64,000 nt of DNA from Kudoa neothunni (taxonomy: Eukaryota > Cnidaria): NCBI GenBank assembly GCA_964304625.1, contig OZ199838.1, positions 6,510,001-6,574,000 of the forward strand, given 5' to 3'. This document shows, piece after piece, positions 1 to 12,498 of the stretch. A program made the position numbers and the translations under genes. The notes beneath the pieces are model-generated. The model searched no databases. It worked only from the letters and a program-made list of their open reading frames with translations, and was not told the DNA's origin. Position 1 is the stretch's first letter. Each line of letters starts with the position of its first letter.

Positions 1-3000
1 CCAATCGACGGCATTACCTGCAGCATTTTCATACATTCCTCCGGAAACACCATCTAGTCAACCTAGCCCCCAAGTGAATTCAGTTCTTCAGGTGTGTTAT
101 CAATGCACTCAAATCAGCTGTCTACACTTTGCTACCTCATTACGTCGTTCCGGTATATATTCCTCATCAATCAGCACTCTATCTAACATTCAAAATAACG
201 ATGGAGCTAGCAATTCGATTATCATATTTATCCAAAAAGTGATCCAGCTTTGTAAGAATCTTATCGAGCTTTATGATATAAATGGTAACGAAGCACTACT
301 TGAGGAGGCAATATCGGTATTGGATGTTGTGAACAACAAGGTCGTATCAAAAGATCAACTATCAAAACTGTATGTGATTCGTTCTCAGGTGTATGATCGT
401 CAAAAGAAGTACAACAAATCCTCATCCACACTCGAGGAAGCACTCCACTTGAATGAATCATATCAGGCATGGTCCACATGGGGCGGTTTTCTGTATGATT
501 TGTACGTGATATCTGAAAGTGATGATGTCGAGATTGCCAACGAATTAATTTCGTGTTATTTGAGTGCGGCACAATTTTCCAAAGAAATAGTCTCTGGAAG
601 AGCGCTCTCTCGTGCTCTTCATGTGTTTGGTGAAAACCTGTCGGTACAACAAATTTGCGATACCTTCCAAAACGCCTGCGAATTAGTACCTTCGAATTAT
701 TGGGTAAATTGGATTCCACACATTATAACGTTGTATTCATATGCGAAAATGAACATTGTGATGGCTTCTCTGATCAACAATTTAACACTCAACTTCCCTC
801 AAGTATCGTTTTTCTGTTTAAGTGAGATAATTTTGTTTTAACACACATTCTATAGGCTCTTATTCCACATATTGTTCCCTACTTTGATGAACTTAAGGAT
901 GCTGCTTATAATTCTGCCAAAAGTCATTCTAAATCGCTCGATCAACTACGTTTGAATACTTATCAGTTATTTTTTGAAAGAAATAAAGAGGTTCCGTTTG
1001 AAAGTAGTACTGTGAACACATTACCACATCATCAACTTGCAACCAATAATGTCTACAATCTGCTCAAATCAATTCTCGACAACCACCCTAACACCATTAG
1101 TTATCTACTTGCATTTATTTCATATGTATTTATTCATTTCTAAACCGTTCGTTTATTAATAAATTTCTAATCTATTTTTTAATTATTGGATTGATTTGTT
1201 GGAATTTAGATTGAAAAAATTACTCGTAAAACCTATTACCATGACATCATCAATTGCTTGTTTGATATCATTGCTTTGGTGATTGATAATAGGAAGAAAT
1301 TTTCTTCAACGTGTGATTCACCATCTATAGAAGAAGGGAAGCAAAATTCCAACTTTGAATCATTCAGACTGCAACTGTTCCGACATCTAAATTATTTTCA
1401 CGATTGCTTGAAGAAATGCGTACATTTACTAGATTCTGTTCAGTATGATAGACTGAATATGATGTAATTAGTAGATGCGATAAATTGTGTTGATTTATCT
1501 TTAGACTTAAAACATTCACTCAAACTAATCTTGCCACCATTATTGATGTGGAACAGCATTTGGAACTTTTAATACGGGCCTATCTGGAAATGAAGAAAGT
1601 TTACAAAAATCATGCATTGTATTTTTCCCCAACCTACCAATTCACGTTTCTAATCTAGCAATACTAATCTAGTTCATTTACAACACTTTCGAATGAGTTC
1701 GAAGAAAACAATGACACTACCGCCTATTTATTTTCATTCCATAAGATGAGCTATTTTTTGCTTACCAACATGGAATCCACTGAAATTCTCTATCCATTCA
1801 CCTATATTGAGACACCTTACGTAATTTGGTTTCGTGTGTGATGTGTTAGCGTTAATTGTCCACCTAGAATATTCAGCTTCCGTACCCTCGAATATCTATG
1901 ATATTACCAAAGTTGAAGTTGAAGTCAGGATTCAAGGGAAAATTATGGCCCTCTATCACTTGCGTTATGATGAATGGCGTGGTAATTTCGAACACCATTA
2001 TCTGAGCTCCCTTTTATTTCATTTTCGCCTACCTAGGTGCATCGATCCCTCTTGGTGAAACAGAACGAACAATCTCAAGATGGCAGAAATTTGCAAAAGT
2101 TTGCCCGAATTCGATACTGGGTTAATCTCGCGTTGAAAAAATCTGCGGATTGTTCCAAACGTTCGCTTCGAATCGCCCCTTCCCAACATGTGGTTATGAC
2201 TTCTCGATCCACATATATGTTACATTATTTGGACAACACAACTTTCTTGTGTGATTTTCCAGAGGAGTCGACGGTTGATGACAATTTGATGACAATAATA
2301 CTATGGCATATTCAAAAAGGTATTGTGGATGTTGAAAATGTCCCCTACAGCGAAAACTATTTTTGGCGGTTACTATCCAAGAAATTCTTCTCTATTGAGG
2401 TTATGTGGGAATTTCGACAGAAATTTATCAAAAGTTGGATCATTCATTCGTTGTTGCAAAAAATATTTCTCTTATCCTCCCCTACACCATTTGAGATGAG
2501 CACATGTTTCAAAAGTGGAGAGGTCAATTTTTATCCAACCCAAGATCTTTTCCATAAGAAACGTATGCGCTAGACGTCATCTGTTGACTGGTTTTGTATT
2601 TGATAATGTTGTTATTGTAGTGATGACTGGTGGCTACAAACAGTGTCCTCGAATTCGGTTTACACCTCATTTGAAAGCATTCATTGGAGAAAATAACGTT
2701 CTTGGCACAATTCATCAATCAATTATAGCATTGGCCAAATGTTTTATTACAGAAAAATATAGTTTTATTAGTGTGCTCAAATGCGAGCTTAATGAAAGTG
2801 AATTTCGTCAAAAAAAATTGAATCCAATACCCATCCAATCACTTGTCGAACTCACCACCAAATGTCGACGACAAAATAATCGAGTTTGTTGGCATACTCG
2901 ATTGAGTTGTGAAGGTAACTTTTTTAGTCTATAAAACGCTCATATGTAATGTTATTTAGAGTATTGTTCATTTAGCAACAACCACATCGAAAATATTCAG

Positions 3001-3084
3001 ATGCTTTTTAACACTTCGGACCTATCTTTGAAATCCCCTCAAGATATCAATGATATCAATCCTTTATGGTGTTATTGGTTTTAA
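1..3084 (+). CDS. TRRAP: TRRAP/Tra1 C-terminal part (FAT, pseudokinase, FATC), 5' truncated by window edge
   Basis: TRRAP is the giant PIKK-family scaffold of SAGA/TIP60-type histone acetyltransferase complexes in the nucleus. The reading frame is open from base 2. The FAT region runs to about 2000 (WVNWIPHI, then NFPQ joined to ALIPHIVPYF across an intron at 803-855, matching the family's YPQA-type segment). The pseudokinase region follows (RIAPSQHVVMTSRS about 2190; CPRIRFTPHLKAFIG about 2650). Further introns: acceptor at 1209, 2563-2620, and 2915-2959. After the last intron the frame ends in NPLWCYWF-stop at 3082-3084, the expected tryptophan-rich FATC tail. Kinase catalytic motifs are not seen, as is normal for TRRAP. 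Around 2035-2100 two frames compete and I could not settle the splice, or a 1-nt slip, there. The protein is strongly diverged, but the order of landmarks is colinear with TRRAP. Confidence 0.88.
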
Positions 3085-3346
3085 ACCCTGTTTTTGAATT
3101 TTTTTTGTTATTTGTTTTATTAATAATTTATTCTGTTTTATTGTTATTTACACATGATATATGTATTTGTCTTAATTTTTAGTAGGGTTTATTAATTTTT
3201 ATGTGTACCTGATGAAGCCTTGATCAGTATTATTATTTTATGTTAAACGTTAGATAGTTTAATTGGCAGCATGATTGTTTAAATTTTTCTTCGCTCACTT
3301 TATTTGAGTATATGGATTTAAATTTGATAATCCGATTTTTACATAG

Positions 3347-3513
3347 ATTTTTCACCCTCACAAAATGGCGCTACTCTTGATCAGCAACACTTTCTTAGCT
3401 CTGACAAAAAATTGTGGTCACACATGCGTCCACTCTATTTAGTATTAACTAGCGCAAATGCCCCACTTCGCGAAGGCTTCCTTGCCCAACAAAGTAGGCT
3501 AAAATCTTGTTGA
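3347..3513 (+). CDS. Candidate terminal exon of an unrecognised gene
   Basis: An AG acceptor (ACATAG) at 3341-3346 is followed by an open phase ending in TGA at 3511-3513. The peptide contains LWSHMRPLYLVLTSANAPL and then REGFLAQQSRLKSC. Base composition is richer in GC than the flanks and the residue mix looks like a real protein, but I do not recognise the family. It lies 260 bases after the TRRAP stop, and no convincing upstream exon was found between them. It may be the last exon of a small gene, a relic, or an alternative TRRAP 3' exon. No start codon can be assigned. Confidence 0.35.
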
Positions 3514-5168
3514 TTTTTAAGTAAATCACGCTAATGCCCAGTTTTGCCTGGTACTGTGTGATGGAAAATTTTAACTTTTAGTTTTACTTCTGAATGGTGA
3601 AATTCCACGATTAAGTTAATTTAATTAGAAAGTTAAACATTGAAAATTTCATTGTTCTATTTTATTTGATGCATTTTAAAGCTTGTCATTATTTTTGCAA
3701 TGTGATGATTTAGATAAACAAAATTTTGCAATCATTTTCGATTCAAATATAAATAGAGGTATGAAGAGAATTTAATGAGTATTTTTAGGTTTATTTTACA
3801 AATTATTGGCCAAAACTATGATGAGCTTAATTTTAAGAGAAATGGAATTAGCGATTAAAGTTCAGTTATTTATGAAACAAACTCATTAAGTAACTTAAAT
3901 AGGACTTTCAGTTCTTTTCAAAATTTTGCGATAAAAATTAATCCTTCTAGTTATAAAATTTATTATTAGTATACAAACGATAAAAAAATAAAATCAACCT
4001 AAGGTGCGTCAGAAATAAAAATATTAATTGTTACTCCTTGTTTGCAATTTTATAAAGGAAATTAATGAAGTTTTAATAATCTATGAGTGATAACTTACGT
4101 ATTCACTATTTTAACATAATTTCCAAATTTTTAAATAAGCGAAACCTTTCTTTTTAACAAAAATATATGAATTAAATTATCAAAATGCGATCAGATCTAA
4201 AATGTGAAGGTGTTTTTGGTTTGAAAAACTATAGTAATGCTTAAATGTCAACTGGTTTTCTCGAAGGAGTGCACCCTTTTAAAAATAAACGTATTGTTTA
4301 ATTGACCTAAAAAAATTCCTTCGCATTGATCTATTCTTAGTTTAACGAAAACTTTTTGAAAATATCAGTTAGATCGAACGGACCAATAATTTCTTATTAA
4401 CTTGCATGACACGTATTGAGAGCGGACTGTATTTTTTGCAAAAGTAATCGTGAATATAAATTCTTAAACTACATATAGAATGAGGTGTCGCATACTTTCA
4501 TGCAATTTTTATATCATAATGAATTATTTTTAACGAATAGAAAATTATATATTGGTATGAATATTAACCTTAAGGTTTGGGGGTAAGGAATAATTAGGTT
4601 ACTAAGAATTTAAACATTATTTAAAAAATTATCACCTCAAATATAAACTCATCGAATTAATTATGCCAGCTGTTTTGCTAGAAAGTTTAGGAAAATCAAA
4701 AAATGAGTAAAAACTTATAAAAAAGACGAATATAGTTTCAATATCAATCGATCTATTTGATAAAAATAAATTTTCATTTAAGAATTTATCACAAGAATTT
4801 AATTATTTTGAAACTGTACTCACTTCTTACATCGTTTTTAGAACGCGTATAAGGACCCAAATTATTCCGACATGGCAACAACTTTAATCTCGAATTATGT
4901 TTTATTTAAAATGAGCATAATCTTTTTCGCTTAACTATATCCATAACACTTGAAAAATGCAAATATATCCTAAATAATTTTGTTATTCTTCAAATTTTAA
5001 AGAAAACGCCACAACTATTGTAAATGTGGTGTTAATGGTTTTATCTGCCTTAAAATTACTCCAAACAGGCATATGTAACATTTTTGAAACATTATGCATC
5101 ATAATTAGTAGATTTTCTTTGTATGCAGTAAGTATAATTTTATTCTAATTGAGCATCACTATCTTACT
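3514..5168. other. AT-rich intergenic DNA
   Basis: About 1.65 kb of AT-rich sequence with many stops in all frames. I see no gene, RNA gene or clear repeat ends here. Confidence 0.5.
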
Positions 5169-5241
5169 GATAGTGTCTATTTGCACTCTCTCGGCGCACG
5201 CGCGGAGGATTATAGCATTATCTCCATATGCGCGTTTTCTC
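5169..5241 (+). repeat. Left terminal inverted repeat of the MULE
   Basis: Begins GATAGTGTCTATTTGCACTC and contains the GC-rich core CGCGCGGAGGATTA. About 61 of 73 positions match the reverse complement of 6577-6649 without gaps, by hand count. Many of the differences are transitions. Confidence 0.8.
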
Positions 5242-6576
5242 TTATATTAGTCATTTCAAATAAATAATATTTTTTAATTGACTTTTAAAGGCGTACGTCT
5301 ATTATTATTTATCGTAAAAATTACAATCATATTTACTCCATGAAACAATTTTATGTCAACTTCCATGTATTATAAATTAAAAAATAGTTAGATAATAATT
5401 ACAAGAAAAACTCATGTGACTATGTCTTTATGCGGTTTATTAGTTTTGAGCGTAATGAGTTCAGAAAGTTGCGATTTATTCAACAAACGATTCTGTTCAC
5501 TTGATAATTTAAAAAATCTTACAAAAAATTAATATATTCTGAAAGTGCCGATTCTTTTAACTTCATTTGAATCAAATTATATTCGACAAATCCAATGTAT
5601 TTTCAATATTTGGAAAAAACTGGATTAATATTCAAAATATTTGGGCTCATGTTCATCGTCTCGATGCTCTGACATTTGGTTCAAATACAAATAACAGGAT
5701 TGAACAAGGGCATCACAAGATAAAAGATATATGTCAAAGTCATCGTTAATTCACTACGTCAATTCGATACTCAATTACTGTAAGACCATCCATGGCGATA
5801 ATTTATAAAAAATGGTCTGATTCTTATGAATAACAACAACATTGATGATAATGATGATATTTTGGCAATAATAAATCGTTTGTTCAGTTTTTCTGCTGAT
5901 AAACTCAAATTAGAGACTCAAAATCTGAAATTATTATCAATTAGGAATTTAAAAAAACCTGTTCTTTGTTTACATTGTATCTTGTTCAGCAATTATCACG
6001 TTTCAAGATAATATATACAAGTTTGATTGTACATTTTTTCAACAATATTCTCTCTCATGAAAACATTTAATTGCAAAGGTAAAGTCTTTAATTTTGACTT
6101 CTGATTCTATGTGCATTGGAAGATGGTTTATACAAACAATGGTATATTCCTCGATAATAATCATGTGTGCAATATAACAGACGACGATATTTCAACAATT
6201 ATAAACTTCCCCGATATTGATTCACAAAATATCGGTTTGAATGTTTTACCAACCAATATACATTTAAAATCAAAGTTTAAAACCAACAAAAAATTATGTT
6301 TTGAAATATTGGATCAATAAAATACACTTGGTGGTAGTCAATACAACGAATTTTACAAGACCCTAAAAAACTTAAAAGATCAACACGAGAATAATATCAC
6401 ATTTTCCATAAATCAACCAAATGAAAAAAATTCCAACTCGTATGATTTCAATTTTCGTTCCATTAAAATAAAAGGAAAACTAAAACAATTAAAAACTTGT
6501 GTTGATAACAAAAAGATAGAAAAAATATTATTTATCGTTTTTGGTTATTAGTGTTTTTCTGCAACAACTAATCTAA

Positions 6577-6649
6577 GAGAACAAGCACATATAGAGATAA
6601 TGCTTTAATCCTCCGCGCATGCACCGATTGAGTGCAAATAGACGCCGTC
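6577..6649 (-). repeat. Right terminal inverted repeat of the MULE
   Basis: Reverse complement begins GACGGCGTCTATTTGCACTC and continues through GCGCGGAGGATTAAAGC. It pairs with 5169-5241 and defines the right end of the element. Confidence 0.8.
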
Positions 6650-7111
6650 GCACATTAAATTTAGGCTCTAAAATTAAATATTTAACTTTGAAACCATGAA
6701 TACATACATTTTAGGAAAATATGGAGGAAATTATCGAATTAGTTTATCTATGCGTTTTTCTATAACTAATTAACCGATTATTTTTATTAATAGTATTTAA
6801 ATGTGGGGGAAATAATAAAAATGAAAATTTCAACCACAAAATTTAATCTTTTAAAATTGAAAGAATTACTTTCTAGTGTATTTTCCTTAATTTAATTATT
6901 TTAACGACATATATGGGGTCTTCTTCGTAGTAAAACTAAAGACCGTTTAGTATTACAAGCGAATTCTTTCAATACCCATATATTTCCATTAAAAAATGAT
7001 TTATGCCTGATGAAAATTCAAAATTTGAACGTAATAATGAGTTCAGCAATTAATAATTATATAATTTCTCCTCATTCTAACCTTAACTATTGTAGTTTAC
7101 ATTATGCACAT

Positions 7112-7142
7112 AAGGTGGGGAGTCGCAGGTTGCCGACCCCTG
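7112..7142 (-). repeat. Isolated hAT terminal inverted repeat
   Basis: Read on the minus strand the end at 7142 starts CAGGGGTCGGCAACCTGCGA, the textbook start of a large hAT family (SPIN/Charlie-like) and close to the end of the complete hAT at 47571. I found no partner end upstream, so this is one end of a broken or very diverged copy. Confidence 0.5.
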
Positions 7143-7385
7143 GTCCAGGGTATGGTTGGGGTGGTGGTTGCTCCGAAGCGAGGATGTTTAGTGGGTTACA
7201 ATCCCACACTACCGAATAAACGTAAGTCGCCTTAATATGACGCTGAGGTGCCTAAAGCGTAAACGGAGAAGGCCTAACCAGCCCCATCTCCACAACCTAA
7301 CAAGTTGGGCCAGGGACTTGACCTTGTAAAACAGAAACAAGGTTACCTACAATGCTAATGTAGGCTATCTGATCAACCTAATACA
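7143..7385. repeat. GC-rich interspersed-repeat fragment, family unknown
   Basis: About 240 bases that are markedly richer in GC than the surroundings, directly abutting the hAT end at 7142. It carries no open reading frame of note. The abrupt composition change at both edges suggests an inserted repeat, perhaps the untranslated region of a LINE, but I cannot place the family. Confidence 0.3.
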
Positions 7386-7959
7386 ATAGTTTAATTAACT
7401 TCATTAGGGATTATACTTGTAAACGAAAAGGTTAAAGTTATATTTGAAGCCTATTTTCTGAGATATGCAAATTTTTGAACGAATTATTCTTTGATTTATA
7501 AATAACAACAAGCAGACTCCTAAGCAGTTAAAACAATGATGAATATTGTGAATTATTTTTTGATTTAAGAGTTTCAGAAGCATGCGTAATACAAGAAATA
7601 CGATGCTAACCGAAGTTAGAAACTTCTATGTGTTGCGTGCGCATCGAAATATAACAAATTTAACATTTTCGTATCGAATATTCATTTAATGTTTGAATAA
7701 GTAAGAGGAAATATTTATTTTCGTGGGCTCTATTTTTAATATTTTCACCAAAATGATATAACAGTGTTAAAGTGATTTATCATATCAGAAATTTGAATTT
7801 ACAACCACTGCAACAATGTAATTTATTTTGTGTGTAATAAAAGTACTTATCTATACAAAATTTGTCGTGAGAATATAATTTTTCAAAAGTTTTAAATAAT
7901 ATATATATTTAAGTTTAGAGATTAATTTTAAAAAGTTATACGAGGATTATTATTATCCT
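7386..7959. other. AT-rich intergenic DNA
   Basis: No gene or repeat boundary recognised in this stretch. Confidence 0.4.
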
Positions 7960-9115
7960 TTATAATATATAAAAGAGGACTGTCGGTATGTTTGTGTGTA
8001 TGTCCCTAAGTACGCATGTGCGGATAATTTTTTCCTTATAGAGAGCCATATATAAAATTTTTATAAATTTGTGATATTTAAAAAAATTGTTTAATCGTTT
8101 TCGGACTACGAAAGTTTCTAAAAAGTATTTATGAAATAGTGATTTTGTCGATTTAAAGTTTGTTTTTTCGGATTAAATGAGTTCAGCTATAGGATTAGCA
8201 CTTGCTTATTTCATGGTTATGGTCGTTGAAGTTAACTATCTCCTTTATATGCTCCATCATATGTTCATTAACCGCTTCTATCTATCTTTATATATATAAG
8301 GTTGGCGTTTCTATTTGGGTGTCTGTTTAAACACACTCCTTATTTTGCGGAGTTTTAACGTATATGACTTGATAAGTATATTTTATAAGTTCTATTAATG
8401 GTTTTCAATGTGGTAAAAAATCTATCTATGTTTCGTAAATAACGAATTCGTGGAGAACGTTAAAGTTACGTTGATTGAAGCGTTATAATGGAAATACTGC
8501 GTTTCATAGGTTTCATTAAATTGTCCGCTAAGTTTTACTTTACGTGATTAAGTTCAATACGGATGGTTGTACTTTTATTTCACCAAATTATTTAAATTGT
8601 TTATGTTGAAATCGACGCAATTTTGTGGCTGTTTATGATAAAAGCGCATGTATGTTTATGCCGAGCTAAACGATGCTAATTTTAGCAATATCGATTAATT
8701 TTCATAAGTTGTCTTCTATCTCTTAAAAAGTTAGTGGTGCCACACAGTTACCGAACCAGGCCAGAATTCGACATTTAAAAAATTCTCCGGACCAAAAAAT
8801 AACGTTTTAGATAACACTTTAACGGGATTTAAATAATTCGGAATGAAAAAAATACAACGTTGACCTTAACTTGTTTAGGCGTTGATGCCCGAGCCACGAA
8901 ATTTTTAAATGGGACGCAGGGATTAATACTTATCCTTCACAGAAATTATCATAATTTTAACTGCATAATCCAAATCGTTATAGTAAGTTGCTTAAAAATT
9001 TTTAGTTATTTGCTTCTATGGGTTAATTCGAGATTTCAATATATTTTTTGAATGCTATTAAAAAAATGCCTCTAGGCGAAATCTTCCCCAAGCAACGCTG
9101 GGCAGTTCGAGCTAG
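7960..9115 (+). mobile_element. Helitron/Helentron-like non-autonomous sequence, probably two overlapping copies
   Basis: Two similar 5'-like starts are present: near 7965 (AATATATAAAAGAGGACTGT followed by GTTTGTGTGTATGTCC) and near 8285 (TATATATAAGGTTGGCGTTT followed by GGGTGTCTGT). The sequence ends near 9085-9115 with a short hairpin, CCCAAGCAACGCTGGG, followed by AGCTAGTATTAATATATA. Such TATATA-plus-GTCTGT starts and CCCGGGCAACGCCGGG-like hairpins followed by CTAG are typical of widespread Helitron-like non-autonomous elements. No Rep/helicase coding is visible. The assignment rests on end motifs only. Confidence 0.45.
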
Positions 9116-10835
9116 TATTAATATATAAAAAATCGGTATTGGCATTATTTATCATTTTGTAATGTATCTACATCATAGAAAATAATATATATACTAAAAC
9201 TCAATCTTTTTATCTTTTTCGTAAGCATTCAATACTTTTAAATGTGGGCGTATTGATTATTTTGAGCTATCGTTTACAAATTAGATTGAAAATAAATTTT
9301 TGATACGCTTCAATGACTAGTTAAAATTTTTGCGTGTTTATGATCTATAAGAATAGGATTTTTAATTAATTTTGGTGTAATTTTATGATAATGACTGGCA
9401 ATCAATTTTTTGACCATTCAACTGTTCAAATCGTTACACATAATTATTTTTAGGAGGAAAACAAAAAATTTGAGCATGGAAGAGATAAAAGCAGGGGGTT
9501 CCCGCATCCCTAAGGATGTGAACTACGGACTTGGGGGTGCGAGACTCGATCACAATAGAAAATAGTTTTGAGAAATTTCGAGTCAGTTACACCATATCGT
9601 ATGAAAGCGGGTGCGAGCCCAATTTTAGTTGGGAAATGCTGTCCTAAACTGCCCGCACGCCTGCGCAATTGGATTTTTAATTCAGCAACTTTTTACTCAC
9701 TAGTTGTATACAAATTTAATTTTTATAGAATCGGCCGCACTTTTTTTTAATTAAAGATAGTAAAAACTAGTGACACTTGAATGTTGATTATCATGTCAAT
9801 GGCCATTTCCTAATTAGAATTGAATTACCTGGTACCAAACTACCAAAGTTAATATTCGGGGGTATTCAGTGTTATTTAAATTAAATTGAAATCATGACAT
9901 CATTCACGAAGTCAATTGATAACCAGATTCAGATTAATTTACGGCTGCAGTCGCGAATGTGACACGCGGGTAGGGCAGTTTTTGCGATGAACTTAGGAAA
10001 CTTTCTTTGTCTTGCCATTTTACCACATATTTCACTCACGTTGTTTAATAGACTTATTAAGGGCCGCTAATTCAGTATTCATTTATTCAAAGTTTAATTT
10101 TCTCTACATTTCATTATTTAAAACCATTATTGTCAAGCTGATCAATCATAAAATATAGCATATTACAAATCAATAAATGAAGATATACAATTCCGATTAT
10201 TAGGTTAGATAACAATTAATCGACAATTAATTAATTACAGGTTATTAAAATTAAATATAATTATAATCTTAAAGTAATCATATTAAATATAATATTTATG
10301 ATTTAGCTTTCCTGTTTTTATGATGAATATATTGATCATGAATATTTAAAAAATGAAGATTGAGATTTTTCAGATGAATTTGACGCGGATTTCAATTGTG
10401 AAATAAATAACTAGATTATTGTCAGATATTTTATTATTATTATCAGCAATTTTGTATTAGTTATCAATATGTGATAAACGAGTTGTGATTTAAAAAAAAC
10501 TACAAATACAGTTTTGAACTCATGATTTGTTACTATTAACTAACACTAATAGCTTTCTAAACTAATCTTAAATATGATCGATTAATGATTATACAAACCA
10601 GCTGTTCATTTTATCGGGGTTATTTATTTTATTGAGGCTTATCGTAAATCATAGGATCTGACATCAATGTACATACGTCCGTTTTATTCTATTATTATAG
10701 TTTAGTTGATTATAATATTTTGATTTGTAGGCCGAAAAAGAATCGTAAATAACGTTTCCTACATATGGATAATTGTATTTTAATTTTTTATGGTACTTTT
10801 ATTTGATATACAATAGATATTTCATTCTTTGGAAA
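9116..10835. other. Intergenic DNA with GC-rich repeat patches
   Basis: Mostly AT-rich. Two GC-rich patches (about 9490-9560 and 9605-9670) and a third at 9950-9990 share an AACTGCCC word in opposite orientation and may be the ends of a small decayed element. No gene is supported, although short exon-like pieces of the following LOTUS gene could lie near 10370-10410. Confidence 0.35.
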
Positions 10836-12498
10836 TAGATAGAAATCGCGCCACTAAACACAACACAGGGGTAACCAAAAGAAAACGTTTATCACCTGGT
10901 TCTAATCAACAAAAAATATTCGTTGAAAAAAGTTCCAATTGTATTATTGATTTAATATATTAAAAATATGAGATTATTTTCCTATAGGTACCAAAGATAA
11001 TGATAGTATGTTTGGATGATACATATAGATACTTATATTTTGGGGATTTATTAAGATGAGAATAAGAATGCCGTTGGAATCTCGGAACCTATTAATAAAG
11101 TTGAAAATGAAAATTCACATTTATTAACTCCTCATTGTCTCCAATCCGCGGATCAATCATATCTAAACTTTTATCAGGAGTACTTATGATGTTATCCATG
11201 CCTGATTAGTTTAAATTGATTTTGTTCCCAGTAACATGCTCCCACATAACTTTTTCGGTGCCACAACAAATAACATATTCAATTACTTGTCTAATAACGC
11301 TTCAATCAATATTAGTAATTTTAGAAAAATTTCTTAAATTTATTTCGTGACTTACAGATAATTGTGAAGCCCCCCAGATAAAACAGCAACAACAATTGAC
11401 ATTAGATACATCCACAAATGCTTTGCTCGACTGTACTACCCTGAATTCTTTAGTTGGATTACAAAGTACCAACGCCAACCAAAATCAAGAATATTTAAAA
11501 TTACAAGAGAGTAATGACATTGTATCGATGGATTCAGCTAGTGAATATCTAAATGAGATATTCAAAAGGTAAGTATAGGTTTTAGTGGTCATTCATGGCT
11601 GCCGTTTTTGATTAAAATTTTTGTTGATCTAAATCGCTTATTCTGAGATTTCTATTAGGTTTTTTGCGGGAAGGAAAGATGTTTATTTATTCTATCCTAA
11701 GTAATTATTTTGTAGCATAAGGGTAAGAAAAATATGCTAAACAAATTGAATTGGATTGAGACATAGTAGTTACATTGTCTCAAAAATATTTTATTCATAA
11801 ATTTTATTTTTGAAATTTAGTTCTAACGTTTTTCTTCCACAGTTAGTTTTAATTTTTTTTAATTAAACTGTTCTCATATATTTTTTATGAAGCGTGGACT
11901 AGGAAACTAAATTTTTTAGTGGATTAAAACTAATTCACTGCTCATTTATATCTAAATAATTTTATCTCTAGAACCTAAATGGGGTTTTGAGTGGAAAAGG
12001 TAATTCGGTAAATCATTATTAGAGAATTTTTAATTCCTGTATGCAAAATCCTTGAAAATATCGCCATTGATTTTTGTTGTAAAATTTGTAAGAAAAATTC
12101 ATTAACGGCTGCACGTCATTGGTTTTCACACATAACCATGAATTAGTATACTCGAATATGGCCTAGAATATGATGGTGAGAAGATTTCTGGGTTTATAAT
12201 AACGTTTCTGTTTTATATGATTGAAAATTGATTTAGTCCGACTTGTAATCATCAAGTAGATGTTGTTAAATGGAAATGGACTGCAGCGTTTATTTTGGCT
12301 TTTCGCTTCCCATCTGGCGGCTCTGTCTACGATATTTATAATACCTTAAAAGCTGTTATGGGTGAAAAGATCGATTACACTACTTTCGGATATAGAAGTA
12401 TAGAGGAGATGCTTGTGGACTTTTTCAAACAAACTAGAGTTTCCTTATGGGTGGATGATCAAGGCGTTACGCACTTGAAGATGAATCTGTCAGACTAA
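10836..12498 (+). CDS. LOTUS/OST-HTH domain protein A, 5' end not determined
   Basis: Six exons join in frame: 10852-10938 (approximate start, ...KRKRLSPGSNQQK...), a short exon near 10987-11008, about 11055-11174, about 11233-11312, 11356-11568 and 12237-12498. Each junction has GT and AG and keeps phase. The encoded protein has a low-complexity Asn/Gln-rich leader (KQQQQLTLDTSTNALLD), then a C-terminal domain with GGSVYDIYNTLKAVMGEKID and FGYRSIEEMLVDFF, ending HLKMNLSD-stop. The second part fits the LOTUS (OST-HTH) winged-helix pattern, in which a Y..l.g..i.y..~Gy.s~..~L helix set is followed by a beta wing. LOTUS domains bind RNA (G-quadruplex) or Vasa-type helicases in germ-granule proteins. 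The last intron (11569-12236) is unusually long for this window. No Tudor or NYN domain is seen. The N-terminus and first exons are uncertain. Confidence 0.6.

Larger units (their letters stand above)
5169..6649 (+). mobile_element. MULE (Mutator-like) DNA transposon, decayed
   Basis: About 1.48 kb bounded by 73-bp terminal inverted repeats (see the two repeat entries). Inside are remnants of a SWIM-type MULE transposase: around 5630-5740 a peptide reading DALTFGSNTNNRIEQGHHKI, the typical post-catalytic segment of ZSWIM3-like transposases, and around 5826-6040 a diverged region where the SWIM zinc finger would lie (LVLHC-like). The N-terminal half and catalytic core are not visible, so this is an internally deleted or heavily decayed copy. 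The bases just outside the ends (ATCTTACT and GCACATTA) do not match, so the target-site duplication is lost. The family's usual TSD is 8-10 bp. Confidence 0.75.

Noticed and set aside
261-719. 152-codon open frame on the minus strand
   Set aside because: Lies opposite the TRRAP FAT-domain exon, which is supported by homology.
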